Part shown: in pieces, positions 34,201 through 41,764 of the stretch
Layout of the letters: each line of letters starts with the position of its first letter
How positions within the stretch are numbered: position 1 is the stretch's first letter
Assembly (NCBI RefSeq): GCF_009696445.1
Contig: NZ_VULZ01000002.1
Coordinates: 1-64,000 of the forward strand
From: Porcincola intestinalis
Lineage (GTDB): Bacteria; Bacillota; Clostridia; Lachnospirales; Lachnospiraceae
Length of the DNA: 64,000 nt
Direction: 5' to 3'
Made by a program: the position numbers and the translations under genes
The notes under the pieces: model-generated
Told to the model about the DNA's origin: nothing
The model's database searches: none
The model's input: the letters and a program-made list of their open reading frames with translations, nothing else

Positions 34201-37034
34201 GGATCTCCTGCGACTCCGGTGTAGGTCAGAGTGAATTCTGCATTCGCCAGACTGTACATGCGGTTGTCTTTTGTGACCACCGTATTTGCGGAACTTTTCT
34301 TTATCTTCACAGGGACCGGGATAATCTGGTCCTCCACATCCTGGCCAGGTGTTGCCGGCGCCGCCGCGGTATTAGCCTGAGTCAGCGCAACCGGAAATAC
34401 ATTCGGGTTGATCTCCGTTCCTGTCGGAGAAGCGACCTCTTTTACATAAACAGTCGCCGGACCGGACAGGAATACTTCCGCAAGATTGGCATTGCCGTTC
34501 GCATCGGTGATCAGCTGAGCCGGTACACCGGATTCATTCGTCGCTATCTGAGTACAGCCCGGATCGCGATAAACATTAAAGAGCGCTCCGTCGATGCGGA
34601 TATGGTCGCTGATGTTCGTGTAATATTTCTGCCCATCCAGCACGATCGACTTCTTCAGTGTAAGGTATGCCGGGAATCCGCTCGGATGATCGACAAGCTC
34701 GACCTCCTCGGTATCCTCAATGCTGAAGGTGAACTTGGTGATGGTATTATCCCTGAGCCATCCAGCAGGCGGAAGCTCCTCAATTACGTAATAGGATGTC
34801 TTATCCGCATAATCTTCCTTGAGTTTCTGACTCGCTTTCGTCAGTACAACACGCTCGACAAGATCATCTTTTACGGCCGCCTTCTGCTTTTTGGTAGTCG
34901 GTTCCCCAGCCGCATAGATCTCATTCGCTGCCTGCGCAGAAGCCTTCTTGGAATAAACTCTGTACGCAACGCCGGACATTCCTGCCATCCACACACCGGT
35001 AGAGCTGTCGACCTTCAGGAAATAAACTCCCTTGCTGGGTACTTTCCTGGTGAAGGAACCGCCTCCTGCAAGGTTCTGCCAGGATGCCGCGTTGTCGTTA
35101 TGCCAGTTGAAGGAGTAGCTGTACTTTGCCTTTCCTGCGGAAGTAAGCTCTACAGAATAGGTGATGACAGCCGTTCCATACTGACCGACCTGCGGATTCA
35201 TGTAGGCGTGGCCGGAAGTACATCTGCTTGCATGGATCGTTCTTCCTCTCCAGGCACCTTTCCCATTGGTAAGAGTGATATTGGCTCCCTGGAACTTATC
35301 GTGAGGCCCCTGTGCATTTGCGGAAATGTATCCTCTGTACCGTACGGTCGTCTTCTTTGCGGCAGCGGCACGTAGGACGACTGGTGCCTTCGGCATTGCA
35401 AATGAGACCGTGACAGGCACGCCGGCAAGTTCTTCGCCGGAACCATCCGGAGTTTCTTCCGTCGATGCGCTGTCATCATAGTCAAGATAGACACCCTGAC
35501 CATCTCCGCTCTTATTCTCCTCGGAGAGGATCTCCTGCTCCGAAGCATCCGCGTCAGCGTCCACCGCCATTGCACTTGCGGTACTGATAGCAAAATCTCC
35601 CTGCGGAACAACCGTAGCGACAACTTCTTCGCCAGGCTTGTACTCGGTCTTGTCTCCTTCTACCGAAATGGAATAACTGGAACTGTCCGGAACAACCAGC
35701 GGGTATTCCTCAGCCTCTGTATCTGATTCCGTTTCTGCTTCGGTATCCGCCTCCGTTTCAGGCTCTTCAGATATTTCACTCTCCGCAGACAGGCCCGATT
35801 CTGAAATAGCTTCAGTCTCAGTCTCAGTCAGAATCTCCTGTTCCGTTTCAGAAAGCACCGCAGGGTCTGGATCAGCATCGTCGTCCTGGTCCTTTTCCTC
35901 AGTCTGCTGCTCTGTCCCTGATTCCTGCTCACCGGAAGATTCGGTCTGTGTCCCGGACTCTCTTACCTCGGTGACCCGGACCGGGCGGACCGTATACCAA
36001 CTTTTCCCGGTATTTGCCTCATCCACCCTGTAGACAACATGGTACAGCCCAGGGGTTCCATACTCCACTTCGTTGTCGATCAGGCTGCTGGTGCAGGTAT
36101 CCTGCGGATAGGTCACATCATCAAACTTTGACTCCGCCGAAATCTCCGTGACATCGATTCCGATCTGCAACTCAGGAAGCATGATAACTGCTCCCTGGGA
36201 AGGGAATCCATCCACATCGAGATTGGAAGAACTATCTTCAGATCCCGCATCCTGCTGACTGGTTTCCTCCTTTCCGGGAGCTTCTGCATCCTTCTCACTG
36301 GTTTCTCCCTGGACTATAGCGTCCCCCTGATCATCGGCCACTTCCGCAGACTGTCCAGACTGATTGGATGTTTCATTTACGTCCGATGTAACATTTCCAT
36401 CTTCTGAAACGGTCCGTTCTGTCATTCCAGCGGTATTCATCACCTGATTTGAACTCTCCACAGCCGCCGTTGTCTCCGCCTGCACCTGATGCCATTCCGT
36501 CTTCATCCACAGGTCGGTGTCCGGCATTGTAAATGTGATCGTGTCCTCATCCTTCCAGGTGTAGGGATACTCGATTCCTTTCTTTTTCTCATAGTCCTGA
36601 ATCGAGATATCCTCACCCTGCAATTTCAGCTGGTCGAGCTGATATGCAGGATCTATGATCACGTCGAGGTTGACTTCTTCCCCCTCTTTGTATGAGAGAA
36701 CCGTCTCCTTCTTCTCGACATCTTCTGACAAAAAATGCGTCTGGTCATACATAAGACCAAACGCATCTTCATTCATTAATGTAATCTTGAAGTTCGGAGC
36801 TTCCGTACTCAGCTGCTCCGGGGCATCCGCGGCAGAACTCATCTCTTCCTGACTGGATGCTGTATCCACGGATGCCGGCTCCGGTATTCCCGGACTTTCC
36901 GCTGCATCCGCCTGCATCTCTGTTCCTCCGCCCGCCTGATATTCACCCGCATATGCGGTCAGCGGACTTATCAGGTTTCCCGCAAGCATCGCCGTGGAGA
37001 GAACAACCGATGTAATTCTTCGTCCAAACTGCAT
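28230..37034 (-). CDS. Giant Cna-B/SpaA-repeat surface adhesin
   Basis: 2934 residues from the ATG at 37034, nine bases after AGGAGG; a longer frame lacks a ribosome site. A signal peptide (RRITSVVLSTAMLAGNLIS... ending AYA) is followed by acidic low-complexity blocks to about residue 560, a distinct folded domain (YRGYISANAQGPHDKFQGAN), then a long series of Cna-B/SpaA beta-sandwich domains with recurring E-x-PxGY and Lys/Asn positions typical of intramolecular isopeptide bonds. The C-terminus has a Gly/Thr-rich spacer, PVRTGD, a hydrophobic helix and KKKRENDSEE, a non-canonical sortase-type signal. It sits between the primase and the transfer operon. A role in donor-recipient contact is inferred. 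Confidence 0.88.
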   Translation of the reverse strand: MQFGRRITSVVLSTAMLAGNLISPLTAYAGEYQAGGGTEMQADAAESPGIPEPASVDTASSQEEMSSAADAPEQLSTEAPNFKITLMNEDAFGLMYDQTHFLSEDVEKKETVLSYKEGEEVNLDVIIDPAYQLDQLKLQGEDISIQDYEKKKGIEYPYTWKDEDTITFTMPDTDLWMKTEWHQVQAETTAAVESSNQVMNTAGMTERTVSEDGNVTSDVNETSNQSGQSAEVADDQGDAIVQGETSEKDAEAPGKEETSQQDAGSEDSSSNLDVDGFPSQGAVIMLPELQIGIDVTEISAESKFDDVTYPQDTCTSSLIDNEVEYGTPGLYHVVYRVDEANTGKSWYTVRPVRVTEVRESGTQTESSGEQESGTEQQTEEKDQDDDADPDPAVLSETEQEILTETETEAISESGLSAESEISEEPETEADTEAETESDTEAEEYPLVVPDSSSYSISVEGDKTEYKPGEEVVATVVPQGDFAISTASAMAVDADADASEQEILSEENKSGDGQGVYLDYDDSASTEETPDGSGEELAGVPVTVSFAMPKAPVVLRAAAAKKTTVRYRGYISANAQGPHDKFQGANITLTNGKGAWRGRTIHASRCTSGHAYMNPQVGQYGTAVITYSVELTSAGKAKYSYSFNWHNDNAASWQNLAGGGSFTRKVPSKGVYFLKVDSSTGVWMAGMSGVAYRVYSKKASAQAANEIYAAGEPTTKKQKAAVKDDLVERVVLTKASQKLKEDYADKTSYYVIEELPPAGWLRDNTITKFTFSIEDTEEVELVDHPSGFPAYLTLKKSIVLDGQKYYTNISDHIRIDGALFNVYRDPGCTQIATNESGVPAQLITDANGNANLAEVFLSGPATVYVKEVASPTGTEINPNVFPVALTQANTAAAPATPGQDVEDQIIPVPVKIKKSSANTVVTKDNRMYSLANAEFTLTYTGVAGDPLNGKSYKLHVDGNGDSETVEVAPGSYQVSETTAPNGYKAVEPFSWGIFPSTNGVQEIPVADEPIYGTLNSLVNKIVDPMYRTSRPTEGAELTVNYYDSPEPEENAKQTWVIKTIRDANGKYTAALDKAHLVSGSLTYGENVVPLGCVTVQETKEPEGFELNSIVWKLQIQQSGNGVMYSSTTQPEFQSAPVDPEDLKEIPTFGDLKLGKISAEQGTTPDGDATFKGAEFEVINANDFDVVLHTAPDKAIHPGEVATTITTGDDGTGQTTGNLLQTGKYTVRENTAPEGYTLSDKTLPVTITKKTLADYSKTDPHANIPQRAGFKYRKKDLELAEKLCTLTDKTGAEFRADKTTPNGNPIQGEASLQGAEFDLINRSAHPVVVDGKVYQPGDKIRSFTTDENGEFSSPASKDVNGDPLSPEQYLPYGTYELKETKAPEGYNLRGKFIPTMFSVRKENEGTMMDLSSISAEDDVIRFDVDIHKVQAELNEEDPHDKLKPMEGIRFDIYLDADMDGDNPKEGAKPYVSIKTNSEGYATTKDDAYPHGRLPYGHYTIIEDKDTVPKGFGTIRNLHVNGTKDAGIIDGQLIQTGIYQDQHGEWIQLAKIDKDSGKLVLRAGAKIQVLKDDQKTVVEFKDSTNHKKVSTFVTNEEGMAYLPQRLEVGTYYLKELEAPYGYVLNTEFTKFEVDQANTWDQLITWQEKDQEVKGVLKITKTDAETKERIAGAKFGVYADEKIISGDGTVQAEKGDQVDTVVIGTDGVGQSKELYLGKYHTAEIEAPEGYTLDPTEHPFELVYKDQYTPVVTVEIEAENKPTTVKLTKYEWAADKNGEWTDDNPTRTLGGVTFDITRIGGADADRTRAGDVYAGGREVTKDDGTVVVKYVETGIYSITEKATLPGYVLDNTPSYFTVDEDGYVFMSDEKGNPLDGQTKSDKAETMRRNQYTRWDFSKVDMNGEELKGAKMQVLDAEGNVAVYQDNKGKEQKAEWTSDGTPHRISRLPLGNYTLHEEQSIRGYTLATDIPFEVTNTGVLCKVVMTNKKLIVQKLDVLGNGVKKAGLEIYEVHSHEDGTKYLSEQPVEAWKSDGKQYDTSNLKVGHTYRLVESKVPKGYVEAEPIDFTISDDLADQTVTMMDKKVLVSKVNTKITMIAGAKLEVRDSEGQAVDAWTSDGSAYPVSGLKAGQTYTLVETEAPEGYVLADPIEFTVTKNWFADDSFELTNTQVFMTKTDVTGEKEVPGATLTVTDKETGKEVDKWVSGGEPHAISGLHVGGSYTLHEEIAAEGYVRASDVDFTVDDGFTVKTVKMVDKQVTMTKTDVTGEKEVPGAQMTVTDQETGKAVDTWTSGSEAHPISGLEVGKTYTLTEVTAPEGYAVAESIEFTVPDNGQNQTLSMKDKRVTIDKLDVLGNPVVGAKLAVYELTEDIKKAEEGQGETEQTEETPAQTEENQTEENQSATETEAEAVVNSTEDTADKADTFVEGTDVPEESSTAGETTATDTDSAETKLGLGKLIDSWTSDGKAHAVSGLIVGHTYRLVEESAPEGFAIAQPRDFTVTKEDADQKIAFVDRQILVSKVDTEITMIAGAHLQVVDQNGKIVDNWVSDGTAHAVSGLVVGQTYKLIETEAPEGYVLASPIEFTVSDQADANDQLNLVNKQVKITKTDLTGEKEVEGAHLSVVEKETGKTADTWTSGKEAHPVSGLEAGKTYILTETRPADGYVTAESIEFTVEDDFKSELHQMKDDITKLKISKEDITNSKELPGAQLVIKDSEGNEVEKWTSAEEPHYIEMLPIGTYTLTEIAPPALYMKADDVQFEVKDTGEIQTVTMLDKPTTVVIHKKDIVDGENGEELPGAKLEVRDSTGKVIDSWTSGTTPHEIAYLTPGTYTLTEVTAPSGYDVAENVSFSVADNGDVQHVTMYDAPKEEKIDLTGKKKTTTESTPSGGGGSYPTGGTTTTAPVRTGDNSPILPYVGILGAAATGIVLLLILKKKRENDSEE
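28440..31370. repeat. Ten C-terminal SpaA-type repeats with a duplicated three-repeat block
   Basis: Ten units of about 80 residues lie in the last third of the adhesin. In coding order their starts read VDMNGEEL, LDVLGNGV, VNTKITMIAG, TDVTGEKEV, TDVTGEKEV, LDVLGNPV, VDTEITMIAG, TDLTGEKEV, EDITNSKEL and KDIVDGENG. The order VLGN, ITMIAG, GEKEV occurs twice, so a three-repeat block was duplicated as a unit. Unit 6 carries an insertion of roughly 80 Glu/Thr/Ala-rich residues. Confidence 0.8.
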
Positions 37035-37096
37035 TCCTTTTCTCCTCCTCGAATATCTGTTTATTTGTCTTGTGACACTCATGACACTCTTTTTAT

Positions 37097-37138
37097 AACT
37101 TTCCTTATAGAGAAAAATTTTTTCCTATAGGAAACTTT
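37097..37138. promoter_or_regulatory. Long palindrome upstream of the adhesin gene
   Basis: AACTTTCCTTATAG (37097-37110) and CTATAGGAAACTTT (37125-37138) are near-perfect inverted arms around an AT-rich 14-bp centre. They lie about 60 bp upstream of the adhesin start and 26 bp past the primase stop, an operator-like position. An AT-rich promoter may lie within it but no hexamer pair is convincing. Confidence 0.5.
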
Positions 37139-37163
37139 AATATCAGACTGTCATGACCGTCAT

Positions 37164-39719
37164 TCAGCTGCTCAGAAACGGGTTCGAGCTGTCATCCTGC
37201 CTGATCTGCAGCCCCCTGATGAAGCGTCCATTTCCCGTTCTGTGCTTTACAAACCCCTTGTTTTCCAGCGCTGCATAAAAGTCCGCCGTGCTCCTCGTAT
37301 ACTCGCCCATCTTCAGGGAATTTTCCCGGTAAGTCTGATAAAGTTGTCCGGACGGCGCCTCGTCCAGGGGATCATCCGTTATATCGCAGCACTCTGTAAG
37401 GAACTGCGTGAGCCAGTCATTCTGCTCCCGGTATTCGCTGATGGAGTCCCTGACGGTCTCCGGCTCGCTGATTCTGAAACCGCTGTCGATTACCTTCTTT
37501 GCTCCTTCTATAATCCAGGAAAGGACAGCAGGACCTGCTTTCAGCTGAAGCTGATCTCCATAATTCTTGGTGTCCGACTTTCCTTCAAACTTCGCCCGGA
37601 AGGGAATCACGATAAGTCTTCTCCAGATTCCATCGTCCGTAGCTCCCACCCTCGGCAAATGGTTTGTGTACAGGATCACGGTATGGGTGGGCGTAAATGA
37701 AAATGGCGCTTTGTATTTCTTTTCAACGAAGAGGTCGTCCGTCGAACAGAGCTGTTTGATGATGGAAGTGTTCAGCCGTTGTCCTTCCTCCAGCTCCGCC
37801 GCGATGACCAGTCTCTTTCCGAATACTTCAGCTAATTCCGGCTTGATGTTCCGCCTGCAGCCGACTGTCAGTGTATCTGCGGACAGTCTCCCCGAATAGG
37901 ATCCCAGCACATGCAGGATCGTATTCCAGAAAGTCGACTTGCCATTTCTTCCTGCTCCATAGGAAATAATCAGTGCTTCCACATAGACTTTTCCGACTGC
38001 CGCAAGCCCCACGACTCTCTGAACGTAATCGATCAGCTCCTGGTCTCCGAGAAAAATCTTGTCCAGAGCATCCAGCCACAATTCTTTTCCCTGCTCTCCT
38101 GGGTCAACGGCTGTGGACTTCGTGATGAAATCCCCTGGCCGGTGTTCCCTTTTCCCCGCAAGTCCCTTTCTCAGGTCATAGGTTGCCGATGGGGTGTTCA
38201 GCAGGAATTCATTTCTGTCAAAATCGTGTACATCAATCTGAACCAGCGGTCTGCAGGTATCAAGTGCCGCCTTCAGATATTTCCAGTTCCGACGGTCGAG
38301 GACAAAGGACTGATAGGTCTTCGCGTCCAGATAATCCTCATAGAGTTTCATCTGCCTTTCCGAAAGACCGGTCTTCATCCCCTTCTTCCTCTTCCGGACC
38401 GCCTCCGCAGCTTCCTCCATCGTCGCTCCCGAATCCAGGAGCGCTCTCCTCGTCTTCGACATCAGAAGGTCTGCATCTGCAAGCTGAAGGTCTGTGAGCT
38501 CCACCTCCGCACCTACTGCCAGTTCGCCGGACTCCCGCCACTGCGTCCCGTCGTAGCGCATGTAGTCGAAGGCAGGGCTGTAACGCAACTCTTCCCCATA
38601 CTCTCTGGCCAGGACCCTTGCCTGACCCAGATCCGTATAATCCTCCGGCTTCAGGGAACCTGCGGAAGGTCTGTCGGCCGTGCTGCCCTGGTTATTTCCG
38701 TGGCCCGGCGGTCCTTTTCCTGTATTTCTGTCACGCTGTTCCTCTTTACCTTCTGCGCTATCTTCCACACTCTCAAAGTCATCTTTTCCATAGCCCTCAG
38801 GATTGACATAGCCCTCTTCTGACGAAACCCTTTCCCTGAACCTGCACGCAGATTTCCAGATTGATTCAAGCTCCCTGTCCGGGAGAGGCGGCCTGCACCT
38901 TGCTGCTTCCTTCAGGAAAAGCTGACGAGCCCGCTCTCCTTCTCCAAATCGAAGGATAGCTCTTGCCGCATACCGGCTGAGGGTAGCATTCCTGGAACCT
39001 TCCGGGATTACAAACAATCCGCCCGATGGATCCTTCTGCTCCTGCGGTGTGGTGGATACAGATATTGAGAACGTAAGAATCTCATTCCCAGCATTTTCAT
39101 TTACAGGCGCTGTGTCGATAAGCGCTGCTGTCTCATGCTTCTTCTCCCACGCTTCGATAAACCGGTCGATCGTAAGCTTTCCTTCATGCCAGATCACTTC
39201 GTCCGGCTTTACCTCACATCCGAAAACAAACCTTGCGGCATCAACAGCATTCGGATCGAAGAAAGGGAAGCATCTCTGTACTTTTGCCTTCAGCTCCCCG
39301 TACTTCTGAAAAGAAGTCTCTGCTCTAATCGGAGCAAACACATGAAAACGAGGCCTTGCGGTCTCATTTCCTTTGGGGACCATGTTGTGACGGCTCGGCG
39401 TGATGGCAAACGCAACATCATGAAATATCTCCACGATTCTGTCCGGCGTAGTCCAGTTCTCCGGATCCCCTGTTCCGCTGTTGTCCACATCCCAGAACGC
39501 AGCATCCGATGACTCAAAATTGTCGTTCATGCGGTAGTTGTCCTTATACCTGGCACAGACAAGATCATGTCCTGCCGCCCGGCACAAGTCCGCCGGCGAC
39601 CGGATCACCATGCGGATCGGATACCGACAGTTGGTCCGGTTCTGGACATATCGGCACCCGTAAAGTTCAAAGCACATCTCTCCCAAATCCAGCCACTCCT
39701 TTCTGTGATTGCAGTTCAT
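37164..39719 (-). CDS. AEP-type primase fused to SF3 (D5/P4-like) helicase
   Basis: 851 residues. The N-terminal domain has the primase hhhDhD motif (AAFWDVDN, Asp 77 and 79) and a later RPRFHVFAP with the family histidine, so it resembles archaeo-eukaryotic primases of mobile elements. A primase C-terminal helical region and a D5_N-like region follow (RMKLYEDYL; DRRNWKYLKAAL). The SF3 helicase has Walker A YGAGRNGKST near residue 595, LVIAAELEE, and HTVILYTNHLPRVGATDDGIWRR. It would prime and unwind element DNA. The start is 23 nt after an RNA-like motif; GGGCGGAG is the likely ribosome site. Confidence 0.88.
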   Translation of the reverse strand: MNCNHRKEWLDLGEMCFELYGCRYVQNRTNCRYPIRMVIRSPADLCRAAGHDLVCARYKDNYRMNDNFESSDAAFWDVDNSGTGDPENWTTPDRIVEIFHDVAFAITPSRHNMVPKGNETARPRFHVFAPIRAETSFQKYGELKAKVQRCFPFFDPNAVDAARFVFGCEVKPDEVIWHEGKLTIDRFIEAWEKKHETAALIDTAPVNENAGNEILTFSISVSTTPQEQKDPSGGLFVIPEGSRNATLSRYAARAILRFGEGERARQLFLKEAARCRPPLPDRELESIWKSACRFRERVSSEEGYVNPEGYGKDDFESVEDSAEGKEEQRDRNTGKGPPGHGNNQGSTADRPSAGSLKPEDYTDLGQARVLAREYGEELRYSPAFDYMRYDGTQWRESGELAVGAEVELTDLQLADADLLMSKTRRALLDSGATMEEAAEAVRKRKKGMKTGLSERQMKLYEDYLDAKTYQSFVLDRRNWKYLKAALDTCRPLVQIDVHDFDRNEFLLNTPSATYDLRKGLAGKREHRPGDFITKSTAVDPGEQGKELWLDALDKIFLGDQELIDYVQRVVGLAAVGKVYVEALIISYGAGRNGKSTFWNTILHVLGSYSGRLSADTLTVGCRRNIKPELAEVFGKRLVIAAELEEGQRLNTSIIKQLCSTDDLFVEKKYKAPFSFTPTHTVILYTNHLPRVGATDDGIWRRLIVIPFRAKFEGKSDTKNYGDQLQLKAGPAVLSWIIEGAKKVIDSGFRISEPETVRDSISEYREQNDWLTQFLTECCDITDDPLDEAPSGQLYQTYRENSLKMGEYTRSTADFYAALENKGFVKHRTGNGRFIRGLQIRQDDSSNPFLSS

Positions 39720-39742
39720 AATGCTCCGCCCGATGGTTCATG

Positions 39743-39886
39743 GACGCGAGTAGGGGCGATTTTATCTCCCTACTCGCGTCGGCTACGCCGCTTCCATCTC
39801 GCATGCTCTGCATGCTCGATGTACGCTGTCGCCACATTGACGTCTCCCCGTGCAAGCACGGTCGACGTCATGCGGCTCGTAGCCTT
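39743..39886 (-). ncRNA. Unidentified structured RNA motif, copy 2
   Basis: The same plan as 15766-15906. Minus strand: ACGAGCCG, stem A (TGACGTC/GACGTCA enclosing CCGTGC-tt-GCACGG), a short element around GTGGCGACAGC, stem B (CATC...GATG enclosing CATGC/GCATG), the conserved GGAAGCGGCGTAGCCG, and stem D of 13 perfect pairs (GACGCGAGTAGGG). Stem sequences differ from copy 1 in a pairing-preserving way while the CTTG-type loop and single strands stay the same. It ends 23 nt before the primase start and begins about 5 nt after the terminator of the small RNA at 39891-40029. Confidence 0.6.
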
Positions 39887-39890
39887 GCAT

Positions 39891-40029
39891 AAAAAAGGAC
39901 AGGGTCATCATCGACTCTGTCCTATGTATGAAAGCCAGGTGCTGAAGCGATCCGCCGCTTCATGCTTTTCCCTACTGCGCATCCCGCATCCTCAGTCCGG
40001 CGGCATCGCACTCAGTACCTTCAGCTTTC
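39891..40029 (-). ncRNA. Candidate small RNA gene with its own promoter box and terminator
   Basis: Minus strand: TATAAT at 40039-40034, then from about 40029 a long imperfect stem in which GAAAGC, AGGT, CTG, GCGAT and CCGCC pair with GGCGG, ATCGC, CAG, ACCT and GCTTTC, closing at 39930. An intrinsic terminator follows (GGACAG/CTGTCC then TTTTTT, 39891-39922). The predicted transcript is about 139 nt and starts at the base of the stem. No ribosome site or sensible protein is seen. The -35 region is weak. It lies between the secreted-protein gene and the primase. Family unknown. Confidence 0.55.
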
Positions 40030-40098
40030 GCGCATTATAAAAATACCACATCAAAGTGGCTGATTTTGACCAGTAAAACTGAACCAAAAATACCGCCA

Positions 40099-41652
40099 TT
40101 ACTGTCCGCGTAACGAGTTCAGTAGTTCATCGGTTATAGCCGTATCTTCCTTCAATCCGTGATCCTGTTCATACTGAAGAATCATACTGTTTGTTTTCTT
40201 TCCAGGAACACCGTCTGCTGCGCCCACATCATAACCAGCTGCATTAAGAAGTGACTGGACTTCTTGAATCGTCTCAGAATCCGTATACACCTGCTTTGAC
40301 GAGAAAGTGCCATCGTCATTTACAGTAAACGTAAACGGTCCTACATTTGCCAATGTCTCATAAGAAGTTGTATCTATTATTGAGAAATACAAAGTAATGT
40401 CAGTAATCTTATCAATACCAGCATTCTTGAGATTTTCATCGTATGCAGTAAATACATCTGTCCCCTTCTTGCCGGATGTAGCATTTATAGAGCCAGACAG
40501 ATTTACGTCTGATCCATTTATATATGAAGGGCTCTCAAAATTATCCTGCAGGCATGCATTTTTATGAGTGAGATTCTGGAAAGTAACTTTTACTGTGCAT
40601 CCACCATAATTGGTATCATTAGGATTGATTGCATCTATGGAAATCTTATAGCCATCCTGATCATACACAACAATCGATTCAGAACTATTCTCTTTCTGCT
40701 TTAATCCATCTTTTACAGACAGACCGCTGTCAGAGAAGGTTCCCTGTTTATACTCTCCTGATTCCGAATATGTAAGATCATAATTGGTCAGCTTAGCGGT
40801 ATCAATACTGTCATCAGCAGTAAACGAAACATCGATATTTGCTGTCTGCCCTGCTTCAAGTGGCGTACTCAGATAACCATATCCCTGGGCAATGACAGTG
40901 TTAGTATCGTCATACCCTGCCATCGTCAGATTGATATTAGATATCGTCTTATCGGTATCATTTGTTATGCCGCATGTAATAATAAGGGTTCCGTAGGAAG
41001 CATCCTTAACTTCCTCAGATACGATTGAAAGCGGTGCTGATGCTTCCTGGCTTGTTGACTGCGTATCGGACTGTACTGTAAGGTCTTCACTCGATAGATT
41101 ATATACGAGTGCATCGTTAGCTAAACTATCACGGAACTCTCGGACATCATCGACCGGAAGATCCAATTTATAGTAATCGACCAAATCTACTGTAGCAGTC
41201 GCTCTGGCACAATACCCAGCGCCCCAAAGTTCATTATAGACTAACTTATAGTCATCGAAATATTCCAGCGCTTTCTTTTGAAGATCAACTCCGTTAATAT
41301 ACATCGCAACTAACTTATCAAACTGAGCGTCGTCAAATTCCGTATCACGGTACTTGTCGACATATTGAAGTTCGTCATCTACATAAATCTCATAGGACTT
41401 TTTCTTGCCTTCATCCGTTGATTCGTCAGCCGAAAGTTTATCATTATCTTCCCATCTCTTATTAAGCCCAGCTGCAATATCTGTTAAAAACTGTTGTTTT
41501 AGATCTACCTCTTCTGTCTGTTCCCCTACCTCCGTCTGGCTTTTTGTTTCTGCAGACAGAGCTTCCGTTTCATCGGAAGCATAAACTGGAGAAGCGATAA
41601 TCAATCCAGAAGCTACTAAACTGCAGGCAACTCTACTTAGTCTCCTTTTCAT
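40099..41652 (-). CDS. Secreted protein with C-terminal peptidoglycan-binding domain
   Basis: 517 residues from the ATG at 41652 (GGAGGG, eight-base spacing). A signal peptide (RRLSRVACSLVASGLIIASP ending VYA) is followed by a Glu/Thr-rich stretch and a helical region (about 50-190), then two beta-rich domains (SYGTLIITCGITNDTDKTIS; DQDGYKISIDAINPNDTNYG) that look like FxLYD/DUF-type Ig-like folds. The last 60 residues fit a PG_binding_1 domain (IQEVQSLLNAAGYDVGAADG). It would sit at the cell wall. The gene is more AT-rich than its neighbours. Function unknown. Confidence 0.7.
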   Translation of the reverse strand: MKRRLSRVACSLVASGLIIASPVYASDETEALSAETKSQTEVGEQTEEVDLKQQFLTDIAAGLNKRWEDNDKLSADESTDEGKKKSYEIYVDDELQYVDKYRDTEFDDAQFDKLVAMYINGVDLQKKALEYFDDYKLVYNELWGAGYCARATATVDLVDYYKLDLPVDDVREFRDSLANDALVYNLSSEDLTVQSDTQSTSQEASAPLSIVSEEVKDASYGTLIITCGITNDTDKTISNINLTMAGYDDTNTVIAQGYGYLSTPLEAGQTANIDVSFTADDSIDTAKLTNYDLTYSESGEYKQGTFSDSGLSVKDGLKQKENSSESIVVYDQDGYKISIDAINPNDTNYGGCTVKVTFQNLTHKNACLQDNFESPSYINGSDVNLSGSINATSGKKGTDVFTAYDENLKNAGIDKITDITLYFSIIDTTSYETLANVGPFTFTVNDDGTFSSKQVYTDSETIQEVQSLLNAAGYDVGAADGVPGKKTNSMILQYEQDHGLKEDTAITDELLNSLRGQ

Positions 41653-41764
41653 GACAACATCCCTCCTGAATACTGATTGATTTTGTGCATTCCAATCATC
41701 AATACACAAAATCTGAATCTATTATACGCCTTTGATAATGCTTTAGGGACTATGGCTTCGTTTT

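Noticed and set aside
32286..35375. A 1029-codon open frame on the plus strand
   Set aside because: It lies entirely antisense to the adhesin, whose repeats, signal peptide and anchor are clear. Long antisense frames arise from the codon bias of repeat-rich GC-balanced genes; no ribosome site or domain is seen.
28230..37034. LPxTG anchor motif in the adhesin
   Set aside because: The C-terminus has ILPYVG inside the hydrophobic region and PVRTGD before it, but no canonical LPxTG. The latter is noted as a non-canonical signal only.
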